Numbered from the stretch's first letter, positions 8,110 through 15,374 are shown. The stretch is DNA of 21,654 nt from Bacillota bacterium (GCA_017861355.1 JAGFXQ010000023.1:1-21654), one strand, 5' to 3'. A program made the numbers and translations. Notes: generated from the letters alone by a model not told the origin.

Positions 8110-9096
8110 ATGAATTCTGCAATCGCACTAAGAACTAAGACAGAGATTAATCGAGAGGCTTTAAGCAACGGACAGCGAAGTGAGCTTGTTAAGAAAATAT
8201 ATGAAGGCAAAACAGTTCAAAAGGTATTATCCTGGCAGGCTGAAGATGGATATTTCAATGAAAGGATGCACACCCCGGTATCGAATAGTAAAAGCTGGTC
8301 CCAGGAAGGTTGTATGCGCTTTCTAATGGAGTTAGGCTTATCCGTAGAGGATGAACCGATCCGAAGGGCGATTCCCGCCATGATCAAACCGGATTGGGGA
8401 AGAGAATTGAATGCAGTGAAGAGTGTTGCTGCTGAATCCTTCGGGTACGGTATCATTCGAGCAGCATTATTTGCCCAGGCGGGACTTCACTATTATGAAT
8501 TTGTTCCGTATTGGATTGATCTATCGTTGCATGCATTCCGCTGTATCGCTGAAACAGCGGATTATCATGAACTGATCGAAGAATATCGCAATAAATATGT
8601 ATTCCGGGAGGGGAAGGAACTTCCGAATATCTATCACATGCGTATCCTTGCCTTTACTCAGTCCTGGCGAACGCAGTCCAACCTTCGGATGCTGCAGAAG
8701 GCCTATCAGAAGCTGTACGAGCAGCTTCCGTTGCCACCGATCTACATTAAGGCAAAATCACAGTTGGTTGCGCCGGCTTTCACCATTGCCCAACCATATA
8801 ATCAGGATTTCTCCGGAGAGAATGCCTATCTTTGGTTACAATTCTATGAATTGAATGCAAGGATGGGGATGTTACATGCCGGATCTCCTTTCTATTCTCA
8901 TTATAATGCACTGACAAATGAACTCGCAGCGAATGGAGAAGAAATACTGGACAAGGTAGACAAACGTGGCTTTTTCCAATATTCCGGTTATTCGGGAATG
9001 GCGCTTAGCGATGACTGGCGCCGGATAGAACAAAAGAGAGATGATTTAATGTTTCGCATCCGGTTAATTGATGCTTATACAAAAGGTTATGAGTAA
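8110..9096 (+). CDS. Uncharacterised protein, possibly alpha/alpha-toroid fold
   Basis: I do not recognise this 328-residue protein. It is soluble by appearance, with no signal peptide or membrane helix. It is rich in aromatic residues and helical stretches. The segment VLSWQAEDGYFNE (starting ~40 residues in) followed by helical repeats such as GCMRFLMELGLSVEDEPIRRA resembles the Q..DG..W repeats of prenyltransferase/squalene-cyclase-like toroids, and that is the only family hint. AGGAGGG at 8097-8103 lies 6 nt before ATG 8110; the earlier in-frame ATG at 8086 has no such site and would have the ribosome site inside the gene. It stands alone: own promoter, a terminator before it and a hairpin after it. 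Function unknown. Confidence 0.8.
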   Translation: MNSAIALRTKTEINREALSNGQRSELVKKIYEGKTVQKVLSWQAEDGYFNERMHTPVSNSKSWSQEGCMRFLMELGLSVEDEPIRRAIPAMIKPDWGRELNAVKSVAAESFGYGIIRAALFAQAGLHYYEFVPYWIDLSLHAFRCIAETADYHELIEEYRNKYVFREGKELPNIYHMRILAFTQSWRTQSNLRMLQKAYQKLYEQLPLPPIYIKAKSQLVAPAFTIAQPYNQDFSGENAYLWLQFYELNARMGMLHAGSPFYSHYNALTNELAANGEEILDKVDKRGFFQYSGYSGMALSDDWRRIEQKRDDLMFRIRLIDAYTKGYE

Positions 9097-9173
9097 GATG
9101 CCGAAGTATGGAAAGACTAGAAGTGCACGGATTAATGAACGTTTATAAAATAATTCATAGAGAAGTTAATGCA

Positions 9174-9230
9174 GAGCCCTGCGTTTGACAGACCTTTTTA
9201 AGTAAATGGTATGTCATCGTGGGGCTTTCA
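9174..9230 (+). terminator. Probable terminator-like hairpin after the 8110 gene
   Basis: AGAGCCC (9174-9180) pairs with GGGGCTTT (9221-9228), and TGACA inside pairs with TGTCA. The loop is long and the following tract is only moderately T-rich (CATCTATTTTCT). It is about 80 nt after the stop. Confidence 0.4.
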
Positions 9231-9263
9231 TCTATTTTCTGATAGAGAAAGATATTTCATCTG

Positions 9264-9297
9264 TTAACCAATGGTTAAAAATATTAACAGTTGTTAA
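9264..9297 (+). promoter_or_regulatory. Two palindromes upstream of the XRE promoter, candidate operator
   Basis: TTAACC-AAT-GGTTAA at 9264-9278 and TTAACA-GT-TGTTAA at 9284-9297 are two perfect dyads whose centres are about 20 bp apart, i.e. on the same helix face. They lie 12 bp upstream of the -35 box at 9309. This is suitable for binding of the XRE protein encoded just downstream or another activator. Confidence 0.45.
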
Positions 9298-9308
9298 CTT
9301 TAAATCCA

Positions 9309-9337
9309 TTGCAAAAAGAAATGAAGTGATCTAAAAT
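9309..9337 (+). promoter_or_regulatory. Promoter of the XRE-ABC operon
   Basis: TTGCAA (9309-9314) and TAAAAT (9332-9337) are 17 bp apart. The predicted transcript start is near 9344, about 100 nt before the XRE start codon. Confidence 0.55.
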
Positions 9338-9442
9338 GACAGCATAAGTTGAGATGATTGAGAACAATAAGCACAATAAGTATAAGAAGTACATGATGAA
9401 CAGTTATAAGGGTTATTCTGTGACTTGGAAGGATGTGAGTAT

Positions 9443-10546
9443 ATGAAGGAAATAAAAATCGGTTCAGTCATCGCTCTCAAGCGAAAGGAGCGGGGAATAA
9501 CACAGGAAGAACTGGCAAGACATCTTGGTGTATCGAAGCCCGCAGTATCAAAATGGGAATCCGAACAAAGCTATCCGGATATTCTGTTGTTGCCGATTAT
9601 TGCATCATATTTTGATATTACGGTAGATCAGCTGATTGGTTATGAACCTCAGATGACAAAGGAGGATATTCGCAAGCTTTATCAAAGATTAGCCCAAACC
9701 TTTACGAAAGAGGCCTTTGAAAAAGTAAATGCAGAGTGTGAGGAATACCTGCGTAAGTATTTCTCCTGTTGGGAACTGCAGTTCCAGATCGGAGCATTGC
9801 TCATTAACCACTGCAGCCTTGCCGGTTCGATAGAGCGTTCCAAGGAGATACTGGAGCGAGCACTGGAGGTATTCGTAAGAATTGAGAAAAACTGCGAGGA
9901 AGCTCATCTTGCGAAGCTATCCACTCAGATGCAGGCAGTTTGTTACATGAGTTTAGGAAAACCCCAGGAGGCAATCGATTTGATGGAGAATCAGGTGGTT
10001 CCTTATATGAGCCCGGAAAGTATCCTGGTGAAGGCATATCAGATGAAGGGAGATACCGAGAAGGCAATCGAATATCTGCAAGGATATACCTATGTGAACC
10101 TGGTGACGATGCTGGGTGCAGCACCCGATTATTTTATGATGTACACCGGACAACCGGAGAAGCTGGATGAATATTACCATATTTTCCTGTCGTTATGTGA
10201 GCTTTTTGATGTAGAGGGGCTTTCTCCGGCAGTGCTGATCAATATTTATCTGAGCGGGGCAACTGCTTATGCTAAGCTGGGCAACACGTACAAAGCACTG
10301 TCCATCCTGGAGGTATACACGGATTTGATTCTCAAGCTTGATAAGGAGACAATATATCTTCATGGAAATCACTACTTTGATGCGTTAGACGGATATCTGT
10401 CTTCCATAGATGTTGAGACCAATGCACCGAGACAGATGGAGCTGATCCGGAGAGATCTAAGAAGCAGTATATTGGCGAATCCGGTATTTGAAGGATTAAA
10501 GAACGATGAACGCTTTATTCATATTAAGAAACGTCTGGAACGATAG
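9443..10546 (+). CDS. XRE-family regulator with C-terminal helical (TPR-like) domain
   Basis: A 367-residue DNA-binding protein. Residues ~5-62 form a Cro/C1-type helix-turn-helix (LKRKERGITQEELARHLGVS, then KPAVSKWESEQSYPD). The remaining ~300 residues are helical, with paired helices resembling tetratricopeptide repeats (for example YMSLGKPQEAIDLMENQV and AKLGNTYKALSILEVY). Such domains in RRNPP-like and related regulators bind peptides or partner proteins; here that is only an analogy. An open frame starts with TTG at 9425, but ATG 9443 is preceded by GGAAGGA and gives the family-typical N-terminus. It heads an operon with a small membrane protein and an ABC transporter, which it probably controls. 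Confidence 0.85.
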   Translation: MKEIKIGSVIALKRKERGITQEELARHLGVSKPAVSKWESEQSYPDILLLPIIASYFDITVDQLIGYEPQMTKEDIRKLYQRLAQTFTKEAFEKVNAECEEYLRKYFSCWELQFQIGALLINHCSLAGSIERSKEILERALEVFVRIEKNCEEAHLAKLSTQMQAVCYMSLGKPQEAIDLMENQVVPYMSPESILVKAYQMKGDTEKAIEYLQGYTYVNLVTMLGAAPDYFMMYTGQPEKLDEYYHIFLSLCELFDVEGLSPAVLINIYLSGATAYAKLGNTYKALSILEVYTDLILKLDKETIYLHGNHYFDALDGYLSSIDVETNAPRQMELIRRDLRSSILANPVFEGLKNDERFIHIKKRLER

Positions 10547-10575
10547 TTATCGCAGATAGGATGGGAGGAATTATA

Positions 10576-10791
10576 ATGAATGCAGTTACATTAGATCAAT
10601 TACAAGAGTATTTACCATTTTTAATACCGATTATCTTGGTGGAAATGGCTTTAATGATTACCGCGTTAGTGCATGTATTACGCCATAAGAATTATCGATT
10701 TGGCAACCGGATTCTCTGGGTGGTGCTGGTGGTATGTTTACAAATCGTCGGACCAATCGTATACTTTACCATTGGCAGGGGTGAGGAATAA
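10576..10791 (+). CDS. Small PLDc_N-type membrane protein
   Basis: A 71-residue protein with two hydrophobic helices: LPFLIPIILVEMALMITALV, and ILWVVLVVCLQIVGPIVYFT. Between them is a short basic loop (HVLRHKNYRFGNR), and the end is polar (IGRGEE). The second helix with W..V....QI.GPI.YF.IGR is the hallmark of the phospholipase-D nuclease N-terminal (PLDc_N) transmembrane domain. This domain occurs alone in Firmicutes beside ABC transporters. GGGAGGA lies 6 nt before ATG 10576. Its TAA overlaps the ATG of the ATPase gene (TAATG at 10789-10793), so the two are translationally coupled. Probably an accessory subunit of the transporter. Confidence 0.85.
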   Translation: MNAVTLDQLQEYLPFLIPIILVEMALMITALVHVLRHKNYRFGNRILWVVLVVCLQIVGPIVYFTIGRGEE

Positions 10792-11708
10792 TGAGCATAA
10801 TTGAAATAGACCAAGTGAATAAAAGCTTTGGTGAGGTCTCTGTGATCAAAGATTTAAGCCTTCGGGTAGAAGAACATGCAGTATATGGGTTCTTGGGGAA
10901 GAATGGTGCAGGCAAGACTACGACCATGAAGATGCTTCTCGGATTTCTTAAGCCCGATTCCGGAGAGATCAAGATCTGTGGGGAGAAAGTAATCTATGGT
11001 AATGCACGGACCAATCGTTATATCGGTTATCTGCCAGATGTCCCGGAATTCTATGGTTATATGACACCAAAGGAATACCTCGGACTGTGTGGCGAGATCA
11101 CCGGACTGAAGAAGGAGGTACTCCAAAGACGTACCGTTGAGATGCTTCAATTGGTAGGACTGGAGGGTAATAATCGTAGAATTCGTGGGTTCTCCAGAGG
11201 AATGAAGCAAAGACTCGGGATCGCACAGGCATTATTGAATGAGCCAAAGCTTTTGATCTGCGACGAGCCGACTTCAGCACTGGACCCGGTTGGAAGAAAA
11301 GAGATTCTGGATATTTTATCGATAGCGAAGGGAAAAACTACAGTGGTGTTTTCTACCCATATCTTATCCGATGTCGAGCGTATTTGCGACAGTGTGGGAA
11401 TACTGGACCAGGGCAGGCTGGCACTGCAGGGTAAGGTTGCTGATATCAAGAATAGCTATCGTAAGGATGTGATAGAGGTAGATTTGTCGAGTGGTTATCC
11501 GATCGATAGGATTATGAAGCTGTTGAAGGAGAAGCCCTATATATCGGAGATAACCAGTAATGACTTACGTCTTCACATTCAGCTATCGGGTCAAGAGAAG
11601 GCGGCTAGTCAAGTGCTTCGCTTTCTGTCAGAGGAGGAGGTTCCGCTGCTTCGATATGAGATTATGGAACCCTCGATTGAGAATGTATTTCTGGAGGTGG
11701 TGCAATGA
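10791..11708 (+). CDS. ABC transporter ATP-binding protein (BcrA/YtrB-like)
   Basis: A 305-residue nucleotide-binding subunit. It has Walker A GKNGAGKT (36-43), signature FSRGMKQRLGIAQAL (~134-148, SRG in place of SGG), Walker B LLICDEPTSALD (~154-165) and the switch histidine in STHILSD (His190). The C-terminal ~85 residues after the ATPase core are the extension typical of the drug/bacteriocin export subfamily (BcrA, NatA, YtrB). It starts by a one-base overlap with the preceding gene and its end overlaps the permease start (ATGA at 11705-11708), so all four genes are one operon. The likely role is export of, or immunity to, a peptide or drug; the substrate is unknown. Confidence 0.92.
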   Translation: MSIIEIDQVNKSFGEVSVIKDLSLRVEEHAVYGFLGKNGAGKTTTMKMLLGFLKPDSGEIKICGEKVIYGNARTNRYIGYLPDVPEFYGYMTPKEYLGLCGEITGLKKEVLQRRTVEMLQLVGLEGNNRRIRGFSRGMKQRLGIAQALLNEPKLLICDEPTSALDPVGRKEILDILSIAKGKTTVVFSTHILSDVERICDSVGILDQGRLALQGKVADIKNSYRKDVIEVDLSSGYPIDRIMKLLKEKPYISEITSNDLRLHIQLSGQEKAASQVLRFLSEEEVPLLRYEIMEPSIENVFLEVVQ

Positions 11709-12469
11709 GAGCCTTTTTCGTATTTACAAAGAAAGAATTGGTAGAGCAGCTACGAACTTATAAATCGCTGATCCTGCTATCGGTTTTCTTTTTGTTTGGC
11801 ATGATGAGCCCGCTGCTTGCTAAGCTTTTGCCTGAGATTCTATCAGGAATGGAGCTACAGGGAATGAAGATTGAGATTCCGGAGCCGACCGTACTGGACG
11901 CCTATGGTCAATTTTTCAAAAATCTTACTCAGATGGGCTTACTTGCGACTCTTCTGGTATTTGGAGGTATACTCTCTAATGAGATGTCCAAAGGGACTTT
12001 GATCAACATTCTGGCTAAGGGGTTGCCCAGATACACCGTATTGTTATCAAAGTTCACAGCGGCCGTCCTTCTCTGGTCTGCCTCGTATGGACTGGCAGCA
12101 GGTGTGAATTATGGATATACCGAGTATCTGTTTGAGAATACAGCAGTTCATAACTTGGGCTTTTCTTTGTTCTGCTTATGGCTGTTTGGGTGCTTTATTA
12201 TAGCGGTAATTCTGCTGTCAAGCACTATCCTCTCGGGGAATTTTGGCGGTTTGATCCTTTCCGCAGGAGCGATTGTGGTTATGCTTATCTTGAATATCTT
12301 CCCGGGTCTTGAGAAATATAACCCGATTACACTCGCTTCTAAGAATGTTGCACTACTATTGGGGACCGCAACTTCTGCTGACTTAACCTGGAATGTAGTG
12401 ATTACCTGCCTGCTTACGCTGGGAAGCTTACTACTGTCAGCTATTCTGTTTCATCGAAAGAGAATATAG
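11705..12469 (+). CDS. ABC-2 type permease
   Basis: A 254-residue membrane protein and partner of the ATPase just upstream. Six hydrophobic segments are visible at roughly 21-41, 76-92, 113-134, 152-174, 180-200 and 230-249. The first extracellular loop (~45-75) is the longest. The stretch EMSKGTLINILAKGLPRYTVLLSKF between helices 2 and 3 is the cytoplasmic coupling motif typical of ABC-2 permeases. The start ATG at 11705 overlaps the ATPase stop. The gene ends about 20 nt before the hairpin element at 12489. Confidence 0.88.
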   Translation: MRAFFVFTKKELVEQLRTYKSLILLSVFFLFGMMSPLLAKLLPEILSGMELQGMKIEIPEPTVLDAYGQFFKNLTQMGLLATLLVFGGILSNEMSKGTLINILAKGLPRYTVLLSKFTAAVLLWSASYGLAAGVNYGYTEYLFENTAVHNLGFSLFCLWLFGCFIIAVILLSSTILSGNFGGLILSAGAIVVMLILNIFPGLEKYNPITLASKNVALLLGTATSADLTWNVVITCLLTLGSLLLSAILFHRKRI

Positions 12470-12488
12470 ATCATTATAGAATAAATAG

Positions 12489-12587
12489 AAAACGGACTAT
12501 TGCAGAACACGCAATGTCACTCATTGTGGATGTATGTTGACACATACCCCAATGTTAGTGAAACAGTGTTTCGCAATAGTCCGTTTT
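12489..12587 (+). repeat. ~100-nt structured hairpin element, copy 1; also terminator of the ABC operon
   Basis: AAAACGGACTATTGC (12489-12503) pairs perfectly with GCAATAGTCCGTTTT (12573-12587), followed by TT. AACAC (12506-12510) pairs with GTGTT (12566-12570). After an internal loop, TCACT-CATTG (12517-12526) pairs with CAATG-AGTGA (12550-12561, with a 2-nt bulge), and a terminal stem GTATGT/ACATAC has a TGAC loop. The outer stem plus T-run would end the + strand ABC transcript. On the - strand it would end any transcript from 12760. The 5' arm shares CACGC and TCACTCATTGTGGA with the element at 18323-18413. Confidence 0.75.
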
Positions 12588-12650
12588 TTGCTTTGCATGA
12601 AGTGGGCAAAGCTCTATGTACTTCCGTTTTTCAAACAACCTATGAAATAA

Positions 12651-12698
12651 TTAGATACCTAAGATCATTCTACAGATGCAATGTAATAATAATGTCAT
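12651..12698 (-). CDS. Candidate 15-residue small ORF behind the kinase gene
   Basis: The - strand reads GGAGG (12711-12707), 8 nt, ATG, then 15 codons and TAA: MTLLLHCICRMILGI. It is hydrophobic, with two Cys and one Arg. A promoter-like TTGTTT/TATAAT and two LytTR-like boxes lie just upstream, and copy 1 of the structured element lies downstream and could end the transcript. It is not an AgrD-like precursor: there is no amphipathic leader and no acidic tail. It may be a peptide, a leader ORF, or chance next to a good ribosome site; the short length makes coding status uncertain. Confidence 0.35.
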   Translation of the reverse strand: MTLLLHCICRMILGI

Positions 12699-12711
12699 AT
12701 ATGTAACCTCC

Positions 12712-12785
12712 TTTTTACAATTATCAACTGAATGTTCTTACTATTGAACTGTTATAAGATCATTATATGGAAATAATTGTAAAAA
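12712..12785 (-). repeat. Perfect 13-bp inverted repeat flanking promoter and LytTR boxes
   Basis: TTTTTACAATTAT (12712-12724) and its exact reverse complement (12773-12785) are separated by 48 bp. The spacer holds TATAAT and most of the two LytTR-like boxes. The arm nearer the kinase gene overlaps the -35/-10 spacer; the other touches the GGAGG site. Confidence 0.5.
12723..12752 (-). promoter_or_regulatory. Pair of LytTR-like binding boxes, 21-bp period
   Basis: On the - strand ACAGTTCAA (12752-12744) and TCAGTTGAT (12731-12723) are direct repeats with a 12-bp spacer. Nine-bp sites near the consensus [TA][AC][CA]GTTN[AG][TG] at this spacing are the known binding pattern of AgrA/LytTR regulators. 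A LytTR regulator gene lies 1.5 kb away on the same strand. Confidence 0.5.
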
Positions 12786-12789
12786 ACAA
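12762..12789 (-). promoter_or_regulatory. Promoter candidate for a small transcript
   Basis: The - strand reads TTGTTT (12789-12784), 16 bp, TATAAT (12767-12762). The predicted start is near 12755, giving a ~250-nt transcript ending in the hairpin element at 12587-12489. The LytTR-like boxes lie at about +3 to +32. Confidence 0.4.
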
Positions 12790-12866
12790 GAGGTTGTCTC
12801 TGATTCGGTTATATTTCATCCATGAACGGTTGGAATAAAATGGTAATTATGGTCATATCCTATGGG

Positions 12867-14174
12867 TTAAGCTATTTTCATTGTGACTCGGACGGTTACA
12901 TTGTCTACATCGTCCTTTAGCTGCAACTCACCATCGTACTTTGAGATAGTATCTCTTATGTTCTGTAACCCAAAGCCATGATTTCTGATATCTGACTTCG
13001 AGGATATTGCCTTACCGTCTAATTTGATGCGATCGATGACTGTAGGATTTTTCACGGTGATCTCTAAGTATTTATTACCGGAACGGAGTTCAACTGTGAT
13101 GATCTTATCCTCCCCTGAAGTGATTTTTGCTGTAGCTTCGTATGCGTTCGACATCAGATTGGAGATAATCGTACTTAGGTGCATCATTGGAATGTTGAGG
13201 TCTTGCAGAATTCGTCCCTTCACCTGAATGACAATATGTTCCTCCTTTCCTTTGTTAGCATAATAATTAATGACAGCATTCATGATATCACTTCCGGTAT
13301 CATACATACTGGTTATTTTGTTCAAGCTGCTATGAATATCCTTGATATATTCTCTGGCTTCCTCAGGTTTTCCGGTATCCAGAAGCTCTTCGATGCATAT
13401 GATATGATTTTTAATGTCATGCCGGAACTTTCTGGTATCCTCTTCCTTAACCAGAAGTGTTTTGTAATAATCGATCTGCTTCTCGCTATATTCTTCCTTA
13501 AGTCTATTGAGTATCTTGTACTGTTCTCGGGAATAGAATAAATAAATCAAAGTAATGCATACAACCTGGAATAAGATGGACAACAGAATCATAGCGATAT
13601 AAGTAGTACTGGTCTTAGTCGGAAAGTTGCTTTCTGATATAATATAGGTCATGGAATTAATATAGGCATTCAATGCAACACTACTTAATATTAGAAAAAA
13701 AGCAGTATTCGACAATTGACGATAATTTAGCTTATGTAAAAACCCTAGTCGCTTAAATATAAACCAGAGTATTGCGAGAGGTATAATAAGTACGATATTA
13801 CATATACTCTGCTGATATAGTGCACCAGTAGCAGAGGATTCATCAAAGCTATAGAAGAGTTGAATCACTTTAATAATTAGACTATCCCAAGTTACAACCA
13901 CGAATGAAATAGCAATAAAAACTTTTATGAGAATTAATTTCTTCTCATCATATAAGAAAAGAGTGGTTGTAAAATTAATTAGTATAATTATAATTGCTAA
14001 ATATAAAGTACTAAATCCCGGTATGAAATGAAAGAGGCAGAAAATGGCCGGAAAAAATAACATAAGAGCGTATTTCAGGAAGCCCTTACGAAGAGAAAAC
14101 CCAAGTAAGCTATGAAAGATCAGCATAAATCGAAAAATCTCAGTAATAATCGTTAGAAAATAGATACCAATCAT
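12867..14174 (-). CDS. AgrC-like sensor histidine kinase (GHKL)
   Basis: A membrane sensor kinase of 435 residues. The N-terminal ~215 residues are hydrophobic, with about six membrane helices, as in AgrC-type peptide-sensing kinases. A coiled-coil linker (~215-245) follows, then the phosphoacceptor motif FRHDIKNH with His252, then a GHKL ATPase domain: N box IISNLMSNAYEATAK (~336-350) and G box NHGFGLQNI (~398-406). The in-frame ATG at 14210 is less likely than ATG 14174, which has GGGGGTGA about 5 nt upstream. It follows the LytTR regulator gene by ~120 nt on the same strand, and the two surely form a pair. No agrB or agrD lies in the window, so the signal is unknown. Confidence 0.88.
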   Translation of the reverse strand: MIGIYFLTIITEIFRFMLIFHSLLGFSLRKGFLKYALMLFFPAIFCLFHFIPGFSTLYLAIIIILINFTTTLFLYDEKKLILIKVFIAISFVVVTWDSLIIKVIQLFYSFDESSATGALYQQSICNIVLIIPLAILWFIFKRLGFLHKLNYRQLSNTAFFLILSSVALNAYINSMTYIISESNFPTKTSTTYIAMILLSILFQVVCITLIYLFYSREQYKILNRLKEEYSEKQIDYYKTLLVKEEDTRKFRHDIKNHIICIEELLDTGKPEEAREYIKDIHSSLNKITSMYDTGSDIMNAVINYYANKGKEEHIVIQVKGRILQDLNIPMMHLSTIISNLMSNAYEATAKITSGEDKIITVELRSGNKYLEITVKNPTVIDRIKLDGKAISSKSDIRNHGFGLQNIRDTISKYDGELQLKDDVDNVTVRVTMKIA

Positions 14175-14294
14175 ACATTCACCCCCATGTACTGTATTAT
14201 GGCAATTCACGGTTTATGTTTATAATCACATTGAATAAGATAGAATTAATGCGCCTTGCTGTTTGATAATATGGAGCCCATGAGCTCGGGATAT

Positions 14295-14987
14295 TTAATG
14301 AGTTACCTGATAATTGATTAATAATTCTCGAAGCTTTGTGTGCCTTCGTCTGGACACAGTAATCACGTCTTTGTTCTTTAATTTGATGTTGTCATACAGA
14401 TCCTCGATCTGACTGATGTTAACGAGATACTTCTTATGACAACGGAAGAATAACATGGGATCTAATTGTTCCTCCCAATTGAGAAGACTGTAGTCGCTAC
14501 GATAGGTATTCTTGGCTGTCCATACTTCAGTATAGCCTTGCTGGGCGGAAATATAAAGAATACTCTTGATATTAATATTAACGTCAACACCATCCTTTCT
14601 TAAGGTGATTGTTTTACGTCCCAGAACCTCAGCAACTGCATCGTTCAGATATTCTGTGAACTCGTCCTTGTGAATTGGCTTCGTCATAAAACGGAATGCA
14701 TTCACCTTATAACCGTCTTTAAAACGTTTTACATGACTGGTGACCAGAATGATCACTAAGTCCGGATTCGATTGATGAAGGCGGCCTGTGGTTGCAATTC
14801 CATCGATGCCGTCCATTTCAATATCCATAAGTATGATTTGAAGCTCACCGGAATAATTTAATAATTCTTCTCCGGATGCAAAGGTAACAATCTCAAAATC
14901 AATTGACATCTGCTTACTGTATTCCTGCAATAAACGGACAGTTATATTACGGATAATTTTATCATCGTCGCATACGGCAATACGCAT
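14295..14987 (-). CDS. LytTR-family response regulator (AgrA/VirR-like)
   Basis: A 230-residue regulator: receiver domain ~1-120 with the acidic pocket VCDDD, phospho-acceptor Asp55 (IILMDIEMDG), conserved Thr/Ser in LVTSH and Lys in RFMTKPI; then a LytTR DNA-binding domain ~130-230 (DVNINIKSILYISAQQGYTE, FFRCHKKYLVNISQIEDLY). LytTR domains bind pairs of 9-bp direct repeats about 21 bp apart. The frame is open to a TTG at 14993, but ATG 14987 is preceded by AAGGAGG at 11 nt and gives the usual MRIAVCDDD. Transcribed before the kinase gene from a strong promoter at 15063-15035. Confidence 0.92.
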   Translation of the reverse strand: MRIAVCDDDKIIRNITVRLLQEYSKQMSIDFEIVTFASGEELLNYSGELQIILMDIEMDGIDGIATTGRLHQSNPDLVIILVTSHVKRFKDGYKVNAFRFMTKPIHKDEFTEYLNDAVAEVLGRKTITLRKDGVDVNINIKSILYISAQQGYTEVWTAKNTYRSDYSLLNWEEQLDPMLFFRCHKKYLVNISQIEDLYDNIKLKNKDVITVSRRRHTKLRELLINYQVTH

Positions 14988-15034
14988 AGTCAAATTTTCC
15001 TCCTTAAGTAAAAGTAAATAAACTAGTTGACAAT

Positions 15035-15063
15035 ATTATACATGGAATCTTAGCCCTTTGCAA
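15035..15063 (-). promoter_or_regulatory. Promoter of the LytTR regulator-kinase operon
   Basis: On the - strand TTGCAA (15063-15058) and a perfect TATAAT (15040-15035) are 17 bp apart. The transcript would start near 15028, about 40 nt before the start codon. Confidence 0.65.
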
Positions 15064-15132
15064 GATTGTTACCAATTAAAGGAAACGTTGGATGGAGAAT
15101 TCACACTTATTCTTATTCCCTGTTCAAAACAA

Positions 15133-15170
15133 AAAACAGTATCCGTGGGGGCAGATACCGTTTTTGTTTT
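15133..15170. terminator. Bidirectional terminator between divergent genes
   Basis: On the + strand ACAGTATC, a 10-nt loop CGTGGGGGCA, then GATACCGT followed by TTTTGTTTTTG. The opposite strand ends GATACTGTTTTTTGTTTT. It lies between the divergent regulator and pyrophosphatase genes, where no known transcript needs ending. This implies a small transcript from one side. Confidence 0.6.
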
Positions 15171-15256
15171 TGTACAACTATTTTTACAGAGGAGAATAGT
15201 TTTACTATTCCTAGGAGAGTTTGGTAAATATATAAAATTCTTATATATTTGCTAAT

Positions 15257-15285
15257 AATATAATATAAATCCTAACAATTGGCAA
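15257..15285 (-). promoter_or_regulatory. Promoter candidate for a small RNA ending at 15133
   Basis: The - strand reads TTGCCA (15285-15280), 17 bp, TATATT (15262-15257). A transcript from ~15250 to the terminator at 15133 would be about 115 nt and contains a short hairpin (GAATAG/CTATTC around 15193-15210). No ORF with a ribosome site was found in it. Confidence 0.3.
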
Positions 15286-15308
15286 CATATGACAGATTGA
15301 ACGGTTAG

Positions 15309-15332
15309 AATTCTGCCACGAACGGCAGAATT
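15309..15332 (+). terminator. Hairpin with T-rich tail upstream of ppa
   Basis: AATTCTGCC (15309-15317), loop ACGAAC, GGCAGAATT (15324-15332), then ATCTATTTTTT. It looks like an intrinsic terminator for the + strand, although no gene lies upstream on that strand within the 486-nt gap 14988-15473. Confidence 0.45.
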
Positions 15333-15365
15333 ATCTATTTTTTGATAGGAAAATGTCAATTTCTG

Positions 15366-15374
15366 TGCTAAAAT
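15366..15374 (+). promoter_or_regulatory. Extended -10 promoter candidate for ppa
   Basis: TGC followed by TAAAAT (15369-15374) is an extended -10. TTGATA at 15342 is 21 bp away and too far to be an ideal -35. It lies about 100 nt before the pyrophosphatase start. Confidence 0.35.

Noticed and set aside
12651..12698. AgrD-type autoinducing peptide precursor
   Set aside because: The 15-residue ORF lacks the leader helix and the acidic C-terminal tail of AgrD, and no AgrB peptidase is nearby. It is kept only as a candidate small ORF.
12500..12706. 68-codon + strand open frame
   Set aside because: It runs through both arms of the hairpin element at 12489-12587 and has no ribosome site; it is a by-product of the structure.
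15058..15255. 65-codon + strand open frame upstream of ppa
   Set aside because: It starts at TTG without a ribosome site and reads through the bidirectional terminator at 15133-15170.
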